64,000 bases of DNA from Rhypophila decipiens (Eukaryota > Ascomycota > Sordariomycetes > Sordariales > Naviculisporaceae): positions 1 through 64,000 of the forward strand of contig MU858183.1 of assembly GCA_033297075.1 (NCBI GenBank), read 5' to 3'. Shown piece by piece: positions 31,465-41,027 of this stretch. The translations under genes were made by a program, and so were the position numbers. Below the pieces are notes generated by a model. That model was not told the origin of the DNA, made no database searches, and saw nothing but the letters and a program-made list of their open reading frames with translations. Every line of letters begins with the position of its first letter. Position 1 is the first letter of the stretch.

Positions 31465-32493
31465 ATGCACTTCACCACCTTGTCCAAGGCCTTCCTGGCT
31501 ACTCTGTCCCTCCTCTCTCTTCCTGGGGCTTCCGCTCAAACTGTCCCCTGCGACCCGATCGATATGTACACCACCTCGGTATGTTGCCCTCACTCGACTC
31601 TGTCCTCCCACGCTTGGATTTCATAAGCCAAAGTCACTAACTCATACATCTTCACCTCGTTTATAAAAGTGGTTCCTCGGAAACGTTTGCAAACGCCCCC
31701 CCGCGGCAACCTGCCTCTTCTATACCAAGGGTCAGAGCAAGACAGCCAAAGTCTTTTCCAAATCCAATGGTGCGGATATGACTACTATCTGGGTGAGATT
31801 TGAAAGACCATTATTTTCCCCTCCCCTTCACGTAAAGTTTTGACTGGCGTGCTTTGCTTACTAACCTATGTACGGATACAGGAAATGTGGGCTACACGTC
31901 TTTACAGAAATGCAATCGTGAGCAACAATTCCCTGAGATGCATCATGCAAGATCCAGTCACCCGGCGCCAGTACTTTGCCGCCATGTCCGAGTCAATGGT
32001 ATGTTGCCTTCCCCTGTGCCTGTCTTTGAAACATCGGTTCCTTTCCTCCCTTACCTGCGCAGTCCAAGGTCAAAACTAACAATGTAACTGCATAAAAAAG
32101 GCCATCATGTGCGACGTCTTCGCCACGGTCATGGACCCCAACCCATCGAGCCCCCGCCTCGACGGCATCTGGGGACAGGTCGAATTCCCCACCCTTCAGC
32201 GGAGCGGGAATGAAGGTTGTGTCACCACCATCGCGGGAACCAGCCCGGATGGTCAAGATGTCCAGGATATTTGGAGCAGACCTGGTATGAGCTGCGAGAT
32301 TGCAACGCCATTGCCATCAACAATGCCAGAGGTGACACCGTTGCCAGAGAAGAGGGACGTCAGACTGAGGATGGTCAGGGGCATCACCCCCAATGTTCCT
32401 GTGGTGGAGGCTAGGCAAGAGAGCTGTGGAGCTGAGAGTGATGATGTTGCTGCTCAGTTTGACGAGGGCGGTGAGTTTGAGGTTGATTGGTAA
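31465..32493 (+). CDS. Secreted Cys-containing protein, unknown family
   Basis: Four exons, 31465-31578, 31670-31792, 31882-31998 and 32101-32493, give 248 residues. All three introns are phase 0. A classic signal peptide is present (MHFTTLSKAFLATLSLLSLPGASA). The mature chain has about eight cysteines and motifs TSWFLGNVCKRPPAATC, NSLRCIMQDPVTRRQYF and MCDVFATVMDPNP. The Glu/Asp-rich C terminus is probably disordered. Two acceptors are unusual (ATAAAAG and AAAAAAG), each preceded by a good CTAAC branch point. In intron 3 a stronger-looking pyrimidine-rich TGCGCAG at 32062 would lead to an early stop. A TATA box lies 117 bases upstream of the ATG. No family recognised. Confidence 0.72.
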
Positions 32494-33147
32494 GGCTACT
32501 GATCAGTGGTGACCTCCCAGTCAAGGTGGGGCATCTTGGTCCAGCACTTCCAAAGTTGGAAAATGGTTACGAGGTCCTCTGCAGCGGCTTGTGTAGAAAC
32601 TTTCACATGTTAAGAGTCTCTTGAATATTGCTACCCTACTAATCCCGGTCCACCGAAAGGTTGCCTGGGCCTCCGGCCCGTCCCATGTTGCTGGTGGCGT
32701 TTTTCGGTGCCTTATCTGTGCTGTAAAAGTCTGACGTGGGCCACGTGGCTGCTGACCCGCCTTCTTTCTCACCAATATTGAATTTAACACTGACTAAGGC
32801 ATTTCATACATGAGGCGAGCAGTAGTGACTCTCTGGTGGATATCCGGAGAGCAGCCTAATTGCCATATTTACCCCTTGGGCAGCTGGTTCACGGCACAGC
32901 CGACCCCGGTGTATTTCAGATCGTGAAACTTTGTCTTATTGGACAGCTGAGTGATATGGTGGGTGGTACGAGATTTCAGCTGGTCTTGTCAGACCTGTCA
33001 GACTTTACCATTGTAATATGCAGCAAATAAGCGAGGACCACGGGTAATATCTTGTGCATGTCCTGATAATAGATCCTTATCGATTTCTGCAGATGTCAGC
33101 TGGTATTCCCGGTCACTGGCTGGGAATTCTCGGTCGTGTCTGCTCGT
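32494..33147. other. Intergenic, no gene seen
   Basis: About 650 bases between two plus-strand genes. No supported frame. Confidence 0.5.
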
Positions 33148-34620
33148 ATGATTTCGAGACGGATGCCTGATCCAGGCAAGATTCTGAACGACCTGTCACC
33201 GGGCGCTGCTTATCGGTTTAAAACCCATGGTACAAGTACAACCTTCATGTCTGCCTCTCAGTACAATATCCACTGCCAAATTTTCATATACAAGACACTT
33301 GCTAGAAAAATGTCTCGGGAAATCTTACTTGTCCCAGGTAGCCACCGCCATGCGGACTTCAGCGATTGCCTTAAATCACCATCACAGTACAGGCCAACGG
33401 TCCAGGAGCTCTCCGAGTCGTCGGAAAACGCAGAGATCAATACGATGAGGCCCGGCATGAATCCCAAAATCCGTCAACTACCATTAATAACATGGCTCGG
33501 CGGGCCCTACGCCATCTTATTACAACTATCCCACCCAGCAATCGCATCAGCTTCCTGTGCGCACTCGCGGTTCGTGATAGATGCCCTTTCTCGTCTGCGA
33601 AGGACAGCCGCGTATATCGTTTCTCTTACACATGGCACGGAGCGGGAACAGCTCTTGATTTCTGGGATGATCACTCGGCAGCATTGTTTCATCAAGAATC
33701 GGAATCGGGCTGACAAGGGTGGACATGAATACGATGCTAGAGATCCCGAACTGCAAAAGTGGGTTGCTGCTACGCTGTTTAAAGGAATTATGCTTGTGGA
33801 TGGGGTTTTCAGCTCTTCGAGTGTCTTTCCCTCTTCTTCCAATTCAGTTACTCAAAAGGCCACAAGGAAGAGCTGGGAAGAAGCCCTCAACTCGGACAGA
33901 AATGCACCAAACTTTCTTACCAAACCGAGTATTGCACCCGAAGAAGAGAGACCAAGCAGCTGGCTCTTCGCCGCCTGTCAATATCTCGGCATCAAACCAC
34001 CCCGGGTCGCCATGTCCCGCTCAGAAAAGGAAGCTCTCCTCAAAGAGGCGAGACATTTGGCGACGAGCTTAGATATGCCGCCAGAGATGTGGTTCTCCTC
34101 CTTGGACGATTTCGAGTTTTACTTTGAGGGTATGATCACTAGAGGATTGTTTGTTTCACCAACAAAAGTTCTCCTGCCAGGCAATCCAGCAGTTCCGGTA
34201 TCCGGACTCGCAGTAACAAGCAAGGAAATGGGACTTAACTTCCTTTACAAAATGAAACTTCCCATTTGGCTGTTTTGGCTCCCTTCATTGATGAGGCTGC
34301 TAGCAAGGGCTTGGTTGCCTGACAATCTGCGGAGGGGGTTTGGATTGAGCAGCCTTGACTGGGAACAAACCCACACTGGCGGGTTCAGTGGCCCGGGAAA
34401 CAATAACCATGGAACAGAGATCCGAACGGACATGGGATTGCACGAGGGTCTGATCTGGACAACGGTAATGCGATGGGCATATATCATCTTTATATGGTTC
34501 GTTTGGCTGGTCGATTGGCTGATGCCCATGTGGTTGGAGAACTGGATTATCGGCTTCATGGTCAGGGATATGGAATTCGCTGCTGGGGAGATTGAGCGGA
34601 CGGGACGGTGGCCTATGTGA
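33148..34620 (+). CDS. MpaB-type ER-bound oxygenase family protein (DUF2236)
   Basis: Uninterrupted frame; 490 residues from the first ATG (33148), or 436 from the ATG at 33310, which I consider about equally likely. The conserved core fits the mpaB/rubber-oxygenase (MPAB_Lcp_cat) family: GGPYAILLQLSHPAIA, later HSRFVIDALSRLRRTAAYIVSLTHGT, then DARDPELQKWVAATLFKGIMLV. Members are heme-binding oxygenases; MpaB cleaves a farnesyl side chain in mycophenolic acid synthesis. Hydrophobic segments near the C terminus (LPIWLFWLPSLMRLLARAW; YIIFIWFVWLVDWLMPMW) suit membrane attachment. No biosynthetic cluster (PKS, NRPS, terpene cyclase) surrounds it, so the substrate is open. Confidence 0.8.
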   Translation: MISRRMPDPGKILNDLSPGAAYRFKTHGTSTTFMSASQYNIHCQIFIYKTLARKMSREILLVPGSHRHADFSDCLKSPSQYRPTVQELSESSENAEINTMRPGMNPKIRQLPLITWLGGPYAILLQLSHPAIASASCAHSRFVIDALSRLRRTAAYIVSLTHGTEREQLLISGMITRQHCFIKNRNRADKGGHEYDARDPELQKWVAATLFKGIMLVDGVFSSSSVFPSSSNSVTQKATRKSWEEALNSDRNAPNFLTKPSIAPEEERPSSWLFAACQYLGIKPPRVAMSRSEKEALLKEARHLATSLDMPPEMWFSSLDDFEFYFEGMITRGLFVSPTKVLLPGNPAVPVSGLAVTSKEMGLNFLYKMKLPIWLFWLPSLMRLLARAWLPDNLRRGFGLSSLDWEQTHTGGFSGPGNNNHGTEIRTDMGLHEGLIWTTVMRWAYIIFIWFVWLVDWLMPMWLENWIIGFMVRDMEFAAGEIERTGRWPM

Positions 34621-35202
34621 TACTGACAATGAGAAATGGTCCGTGACGTTTCCTCTCTGGACCTCGATTTCATTATCATCGAGTTGGGTAATCTCGTGGA
34701 AAGCTAGAATGCCACATGATGTAAATACAACACAAGAAAAGCATGTGCTTCGAATATGCAAGGAACCCGCATTTTATCGCACTAGAGATAGGAACTATCA
34801 ATGTCTCCAGTTGTTTCTAGCCAAATTCGGTCGTAGGTGATGCTGACAAATGCCGTGATGAGCAAAACAAACTCCAAGTTTTCCGAGGCAGCCACTCGGA
34901 TTGATTGCTGCCGAGTCTAGACCAAGTTCATCAAGACCCCCGCAGGCTGCACGTCGAACAGGGGAGGTTACCAGGCATGTATAATGCACGGGATACCACT
35001 TGTAGGCCATCCGTAAGGTACCGCGGAGATGTTGCACTGCAGCCGCTGCAGGGCTACATCATATATCGCCTAACCCGGTAATTGAAGTTGCAAAATACAA
35101 GGGTCAATTCAGGTATATAATAAGCTCCCACGACCTCTTCCATGATTCAATAGATCCTCTTGCCGTCTCAGCAATCGCAAAGAAGAACCAGCCTCCGAAA
35201 AG
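34621..35202. other. Intergenic with promoter of the esterase gene
   Basis: About 580 bases with no supported frame. A TATATAAT box lies at 35114-35121, about 85 bases before the esterase ATG. Confidence 0.5.
35114..35121 (+). promoter_or_regulatory. TATA-like box of the esterase gene
   Basis: TATATAAT 82-89 bases before the ATG at 35203, followed by a C/T-rich leader. Confidence 0.5.
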
Positions 35203-36150
35203 ATGGCCCTAAATCCCTGGACATTCACCCCCTTCCCCCCCTTCCCGGCCACAATCCTCCCAAACATAGCCTTCTACAACGCCACCGCCCCGTCCCTCAC
35301 AAACCTAACCTACCAAGTAACCCTCTCCTACCCATTCGAATGGGGTCTCAGCTCTGACCCATTTTCCCTCGTCCCCAACAATTCCAACCCCACGCTATCA
35401 GTCTACATCCCCGACGGAAATGCATTCTCCCTCACAGCGCATGAATTCCTCAAACGCCGCAAGCCCGTCGAACCATCCCAGCCGTCGATTCTAAGCATCT
35501 CCATCGGATACCCTTTGCTCGACTCGGTATATGACTTTCCCCAGCGAGAAATTGATTTCGGCGCACCTATACCCCCCAACCCACCCGTCGCAGGCGGATC
35601 CGAGGCATTTCTGTCGTTTATCAACGACGGTCTGCGGCCTTGGGTTCAAGAGACTGTCTTCCCAACCGTGAACTTCACTCGCGACGCTATCTACGGGCAT
35701 TCCTCGGGCGGGTTACTCGTTGCGCATGCACTGGCGTATCATCTGGACATGTTTGACACCTTTATTGCTGCGAGTCCGTCCTTGGCATTACGGAACGGGA
35801 GTATAATGGACGAACTGACACGCCAATTGGGGGACGGGATCAATCTACCTGGTGAACTTCCGCCCGTCTCGGGGAATGGAACCGAGGAAAAGCCAGCAGC
35901 ATTCATAGCTTACGGCGGGTATGAAGAATATCCTACCAGGAGAAGGACCGAGACAGAGCCAGGTTTCCAGTTCAAGAAAGGGCTATTGCAACGGTCGAGG
36001 CTGGGAAGGTTATCACATGATTTGTTCGATAAGCTCGTTGCGAGCGGACGCATGAGAGATGTCGTGGTGAAAGAGTATCCTGGCTTGGATCATGCCAGTG
36101 TCGGTGCTGCTGCTCTGGTTGAAGGGTTGGTTTATTTCATGTATTCGTGA
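35203..36150 (+). CDS. IroE-like alpha/beta-hydrolase (putative siderophore esterase)
   Basis: One exon, 315 residues. The alpha/beta-hydrolase esterase fold is indicated by YGHSSGG with nucleophile Ser167 in GHSSG (165-169), the following FIAASPSLALRNG, and a C-terminal DHASVG holding the probable catalytic His297. An acidic residue between them completes the triad. This matches the fungal esterase family related to IroE/Fes, which hydrolyses siderophore ester bonds after uptake; a general carbohydrate or peptide esterase is also possible. No signal peptide is obvious, fitting an intracellular enzyme. No siderophore synthesis gene is seen nearby. Confidence 0.8.
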   Translation: MALNPWTFTPFPPFPATILPNIAFYNATAPSLTNLTYQVTLSYPFEWGLSSDPFSLVPNNSNPTLSVYIPDGNAFSLTAHEFLKRRKPVEPSQPSILSISIGYPLLDSVYDFPQREIDFGAPIPPNPPVAGGSEAFLSFINDGLRPWVQETVFPTVNFTRDAIYGHSSGGLLVAHALAYHLDMFDTFIAASPSLALRNGSIMDELTRQLGDGINLPGELPPVSGNGTEEKPAAFIAYGGYEEYPTRRRTETEPGFQFKKGLLQRSRLGRLSHDLFDKLVASGRMRDVVVKEYPGLDHASVGAAALVEGLVYFMYS

Positions 36151-36680
36151 TTAGGTACGGAAATATGGAATCCGGGCTATGTAGGCAAGTATGGCGCAGA
36201 AGGTCACCTCCGTCATGAAGTACAATCAGTGATGGGTACTCAAAATATACGGGGAGTCTCAGGGCTAGAGTTGGCCTTATATCAGGTCTATAGTATTCCA
36301 GGGGATATATTAAACCTTCACTGCATGACAAAGGCTTTTGCTCGTGTTGTTTCTACAATAAATTTCCATCAATTTTGACTATTCACCGTGGGATACTATG
36401 TCGCAGTACGCAACCAATCTACCTGCGTCCATGTCTCTGCCACGGAAATCCTGTCCATCTCTAGCGGGCCCTTTCAGTACATGTCCCAACAGCAAAGTTA
36501 CAGGCAGCATAGCTTCTCTAGATCTTGTTGCCTCTTCTTTTCAACATCCCTGACCCCTTATTGGCACGGCTGTGGAATTACCAGCTGTTGAATTCTTCCA
36601 TTTCCATTCCCTTTCTCGCCCCAAAACATTCTCTCGGTCCAATTAGAGCTTGGCGATTCAGCTCTTGACTTGCCGTTCTT
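36151..36680. other. Intergenic between convergent genes
   Basis: About 530 bases, tail-to-tail. Nothing recognised. Confidence 0.5.
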
Positions 36681-38393
36681 CTAGATAGCAGGAATTCCTT
36701 CAAACAACAGGCTGTATCTTCCATTGTCCGCTGGCGGCGCTGGGTTCATGAAGAGTTTCAAAAGTCGTTTGTCTGTGTTGATATGCGCTGTGTATTGATA
36801 CCCTGATTCCATACAATCAACCTGACCACGACCGTCGTGGATAATCCTCGCTCTTTTCCCACTCCTTGGATGTGCCTCGTTTGGAAGCGGGCCGGGTTGT
36901 CCGCGAATCCCTTCGTAAGCCGCATGAATCGACCCAGCCGCGGCATGAGCATGGCGTGGCTCTCTAGCACGGTCTTCCTCGGAGTCCTCTGTGCGAGAGC
37001 GACGAGAATGGCGTCGAGACACCCGGTCGTAATCTTGGTTGAAATGCGAAAACCACGCGGCCAATCCAGCTGCGCTCGTGACGCCGCCCAGGTCCCGCCA
37101 GCTAGTCAATGTCATCACCCGGCCCACACCTGGAACGTCCTGTGCAGACATGCATGTGTCGGTAAAGCACTCTGGGCAAGACCGAACGCGCCCGACTAAG
37201 GCCTTGCAATTACTGCTCTCAACACAAGGTTGGGTGTGATATAACGCACAATCCATCATGGGATGGAGTGCATATCGAAACACGTCAGTTGCCACAATTC
37301 CGGACTTGTAGCAACGATCTGGGTGCTCTTGGCGGCGGCCCAAGGGAACCCCTTCCATGTCACGTAGTTGGAATGATGGGGAGTGGTGGGAGGACTGGTG
37401 GCTTGTGGCAAACTCATCGGCAAGACGGAAGACTTTGCCACAAGTCTGGTCATCGTACTTGGTCCTCTCATCATCGTTGCGGTAATCGTTACGAGGGAAG
37501 GAGAACCCCAGATATGCCATTGTCTGATGTCGGCATCCGTGGGGAACTAAGTTGCTGCGGTTGGGGCAAAGGGGTCTGGCATACAGCTCAAAGTCCCCAA
37601 ATCTGTTGAGTTGATGTAATAGAAAGGCGCCATGGCCAGAGACGGTATTGGCAATATTGGGCCGTTTTTCTTTGCTCAAGGGGCTTTCTGGGCCTGCCCC
37701 TTCCAGGCCGGATCTTTCCAAGTCCGCCTCGGACGTGTCGAGGGCAGCGAATGGCGCAATAAATGACTCTACCCGGAGCATCAAATTTCCATGGACCATC
37801 TTCAGGGCTGTGGACTGGAAGATCTTAAAGTCTGGGAAGGAAAAGGCCAGAGTACCACGTTGAAGGGTCAGAAAATCTGTGTACGGTTGTTGGCGTAGAT
37901 ATTGTCTCGCGACTAGTCTGCAGAGACCCGACGTAATGCCCGAGTTTAAGGTCAGTGTCCTACCACTGGTGCAGTAAGAGTCGCGTGGGATCCCTAAGGA
38001 GATCCGACCCTTCGAGATTGGATTGTGAAGCCTCTGACAGCAATGGCAGGCCGTCATCAGGACCGAGTCCCGCTCTAGAAGGAGGACTAGGCGCCATCTC
38101 TCCTCTTCGGTCAGGCCGTCAAAGACTCTCTCTCCAATCAGCTGGAGCATGCCCTTGTTTGTGAGCGCTAGGGAAATGGCGGACTCCTTCGGCAGGAATT
38201 GGACCATGAAAAGGATAATCTCTGGAGGGAAATTTCCAAAGAGATGGAAAGGCACGATGGCGTCCGGAGATCGAGGGACGAGGTTGTCGACATCGTACCA
38301 CGGGCTAGGCTCGCTTCCAAACGTCCACTTGGCTGAAGAAATGTTGCTGAGTACCTCCTCGAAGGTCTTTGGCTTGACGGGGACTTGCGCCAT
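36681..38393 (-). CDS. F-box-like protein (second copy in window)
   Basis: One exon, 570 residues from ATG 38393 (MAQVPVKPKTFEEVLSNI). An F-box-like segment lies around residues 48-90 (FPPEIILFMVQFLPKESAISLALTN). The remainder has paired cysteines (CHCCQRLHNP) and a DxxTC region with possible metal-binding Cys/His (CPECFTDTC), then a basic, disordered Arg/Ser/His-rich zone and a final conserved-looking C terminus. Such fungal F-box proteins often end with a large variable domain. Not closely similar to the F-box gene at 149-2740 by eye. Confidence 0.72.
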   Translation of the reverse strand: MAQVPVKPKTFEEVLSNISSAKWTFGSEPSPWYDVDNLVPRSPDAIVPFHLFGNFPPEIILFMVQFLPKESAISLALTNKGMLQLIGERVFDGLTEEERWRLVLLLERDSVLMTACHCCQRLHNPISKGRISLGIPRDSYCTSGRTLTLNSGITSGLCRLVARQYLRQQPYTDFLTLQRGTLAFSFPDFKIFQSTALKMVHGNLMLRVESFIAPFAALDTSEADLERSGLEGAGPESPLSKEKRPNIANTVSGHGAFLLHQLNRFGDFELYARPLCPNRSNLVPHGCRHQTMAYLGFSFPRNDYRNDDERTKYDDQTCGKVFRLADEFATSHQSSHHSPSFQLRDMEGVPLGRRQEHPDRCYKSGIVATDVFRYALHPMMDCALYHTQPCVESSNCKALVGRVRSCPECFTDTCMSAQDVPGVGRVMTLTSWRDLGGVTSAAGLAAWFSHFNQDYDRVSRRHSRRSRTEDSEEDRAREPRHAHAAAGSIHAAYEGIRGQPGPLPNEAHPRSGKRARIIHDGRGQVDCMESGYQYTAHINTDKRLLKLFMNPAPPADNGRYSLLFEGIPAI

Positions 38394-39040
38394 GGTGGCG
38401 GTGGATGCTGGTCGAAATGTGCGCCCTTGGTGAAGAAGAAGTAGCGACAACAGCGACGACGAGTTGTTTGGTTTCGGCCTCCGGCGTCTAGCTTGGCTCT
38501 TGAATTGATCGTGGCAAGTGAGGGAAGCAGAAAGAGATGATGAATAAGGAATGGATCTCGGGCTCCAGGAAGGACTGGAGCTGACGGTGATTGTTCTGTC
38601 AATGGTCGAAGTGCAGTTTGCGTTGTGCTGTTTCGTTTAGGAAGGAAATCCTGTGCGGAATGAGCATCCAGGTTAAGGAAAAAGATCGAGTCAGTCAGCT
38701 TGGTGGGGTTGAGAAAGAGCTCCAACATTGGACGGAAGGCGGGTGACGGTTATCTCGAGGGGTCAAACCATTTCGTCCACTAGGCGGTGAGTCAGGTGTG
38801 TTAGTTGATCCCAGCTGCCGCCCCTTGGAAAGTGTACCATTAGACGTGGGGATGTTCTAGCTCTAGGTACAGACTGAAGCTGTATCAACCAGGCAAGGCG
38901 TTGCGAGCTGGACAACTAACACCAACTGGCTAAAAAGCGGGTCACTGTACACCGGTGAGATAAACTCTCTGGACGGTGGTGGGGAAGAAAGCCGGAGGAC
39001 CCACTGCCTCGCAACAGCAAGGCAGGAACAAACAGATGAA
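38394..39040. other. Intergenic, 5' flank of the F-box gene
   Basis: About 650 bases with no supported frame; adjoins the dispersed repeat. Confidence 0.5.
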
Positions 39041-39047
39041 GCACACT

Positions 39048-39170
39048 GTTCTTTTTTTTTTTTCCTTAAGTAAGTCTTTTGTGTTTTTTTTTGCTTTCGC
39101 TAGCCCACAATCTACAGTTAGATATAGTACTATAGTCCACAAGTCCTTAGAGCAATCCTCATTAAAGTTT
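39048..39170 (+). repeat. Dispersed repeat copy A
   Basis: Contains two T-runs, the element GCTTTCGCTAGCCCACA, and a 46-nt core at 39115-39160 beginning CAGTTAGA. The core matches copy B (40561-40606) at 40 of 46 positions, and all six differences are transitions. A more diverged relative is at 6062-6168. Copies A and B have the same orientation and bracket the AAA-ATPase pseudogene. Confidence 0.7.
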
Positions 39171-39608
39171 GATCCACGAAACGCGAATCCTATTCCCACA
39201 TAAAAAACCAACACCACATACAACACAAAGTTTTCCTCCACGAAAGTTACGTTCGCACTCCACCGAAGAGGCCAAGAACTTGCCCTGCCCACAAAGCCAC
39301 CCATACCTCTCATCCCTCCCCCATTCCCCTCTTCTTTCCACACCACGAAGCACATTGTAAAATCGGATGTTTTCTTCCTAGTGGAGTCGCCTCGATGGTC
39401 ACATCTCTGGCGGCTAGCAGGGAGTAAGCACGTGTCGATGACGGAACAGAGGCTTGGCCTGGGGGGCTCAAAATCAATTATCCTGCCTGGTTGGGTGGGG
39501 CTTCTCTTGGGTGAGCAGAAATTAACAGCCTTGCATGTTCTTAATGGCAGTAACCCAACTTCTGACAGACGTGGAATACTATCTACCCACCGTTCTCAGC
39601 ACATCTGT

Positions 39609-40395
39609 TTACCTTTGCCTTTTCCTTGCTTGCAATTCCGCCAGTGACTTCAAGTCGATGTGCTCCACAAACAAGGCATCGTCCATGTCCTTGGCAGTGA
39701 TCCTTGCACCGCTCCGTCTTGACAGTTTGCGACAGTTATCTGCTTGAGGAAACCCACAAGGGATGACTTGGCTGTCTTCTGTTCAATTTTAGTCGAGCAA
39801 GGCGTGCAAGATACTTTTCCTCAAAAATTTTACGTCTATATTCTCCGTAGGATACCTGACAAAGGTCTTCCAAGTCTGCCTTCTGGCCATCTCGTCCAGA
39901 TCGGGGTACTCGAGAGAAATGTGCACCCTGCTCTAAAACGCCACGTCGCATTGGCCAATCTTGTTCGTTGTGAGAATCAAAATTCCCTGATAGTATTCCA
40001 GTTGTTCAAGGAAAATGCTGACGAGCGCATTCCTCTTGACGTCCTTTGGTGTCCTCGCCTGGAGAAAAACATCAGCCTCGTCGAGTAAAGAACGGCACTC
40101 CACCTGGATGCAAGTTTCAGAGCCTCGGACAAGCTTTCTTTCGCTGTATCGGGCTCGATGCTCAGATCACCGGCCGAGACGCTGTACAGGGGTCGCTTTG
40201 TTAAATCGGCAGCAGCTTCGGCTGCAAGGTCTTGCCCGAGCCGAGGGGTCCACTTGAAAGGCGGACAATGCCATTTTCTTCACCGGCAATAATGTCAACG
40301 TACGAATCTTCGGAGCTGTGCTGCTTCAGCCTCGAGTAGACCATTTTTTTGGCAACCCTTGCCATGGGTGGTGATGTCGTCTTCGACCGAGACAT
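39609..40395 (-). pseudogene. 5'-truncated, frameshifted AAA ATPase
   Basis: On the minus strand pieces of a fungal AAA-ATPase domain follow one another in different frames. A Walker A-like segment SSGPLGSGKT breaks with a one-base loss near 40228. The next frame reads AAEAAADLTKRPLYSVSAGDL. A second shift near 40086 leads into Walker B YLDEADVFLQAR and sensor 1 ILILTTNKIG. An in-frame TAG follows at 39933-39935, just before SRVHISLEYPDLD. Further stops occur before the final piece RITAKDMDDALFVEHIDLKSL, ending at 39609. The N-terminal several hundred residues usual for this family are missing. Clearly dead; flanked by direct copies of a dispersed repeat. Confidence 0.8.
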
Positions 40396-40496
40396 TCATG
40401 GAATGCCAGTGCTGTCAAACCATCACTCCGGAAAGCACATTCCAAGCACATTCCACGGCAATAGACACTACGCGTTTTGTTTATTGCGCATGACGT

Positions 40497-40606
40497 TTTG
40501 TTCTCTCAAGTAAATTTATGCTTTTGCAGGCCCACACCACAATCCTTAATAATAAATTCACAGTTAGACACAGTACTATAGTCTGCGAATCCTTAGAGCA
40601 ATCCTC
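40497..40606 (+). repeat. Dispersed repeat copy B
   Basis: Same orientation as copies A and C. Contains GCTTTTGCAGGCCCACA, then a 20-odd-nt A/T-rich insert absent from copy A, then the 46-nt core (40561-40606) shared with copy A. Lies just upstream of the pseudogene's truncated 5' end, suggesting a rearrangement breakpoint. Confidence 0.7.
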
Positions 40607-41027
40607 GATGGTCACGCTTCCGGGGGAGAAATATACGGACAAGAATGATACGGTCACGACGGTAAACTATAGAGGATATGGACGATTAATAGCAGGAGCG
40701 GCCCGCCGGGGAGGAAGACGTCTTTAATTGGGGTGATGATGTTGACTTGGAGGGAATTCGCGATTGGCGCGGGAGGCCGATTCTATTTATCAACGGGTTG
40801 TCGTCGTCGGTTTGAGAGGGCTCCTTTTTTCGTTTCGTCGGGTAATATGTGGTTTCATGTCTGGCATGCTTACAGACCGTGAGTAGAGCTTTACAGAGTA
40901 ACAATGCCATTATGAACGAAGAAAGGAGTAAGAAAACAAGAATCATACAATCATCACCTGTCTTCACAAGTTCCCCCTTTACTCTCTCTTCCTCGCCGTC
41001 CAGCCAGCCCTCCATATCCGCTCTCTC
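40607..41027. other. Intergenic, 3' flank of the mannosidase gene
   Basis: About 420 bases, no supported frame. Confidence 0.5.
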
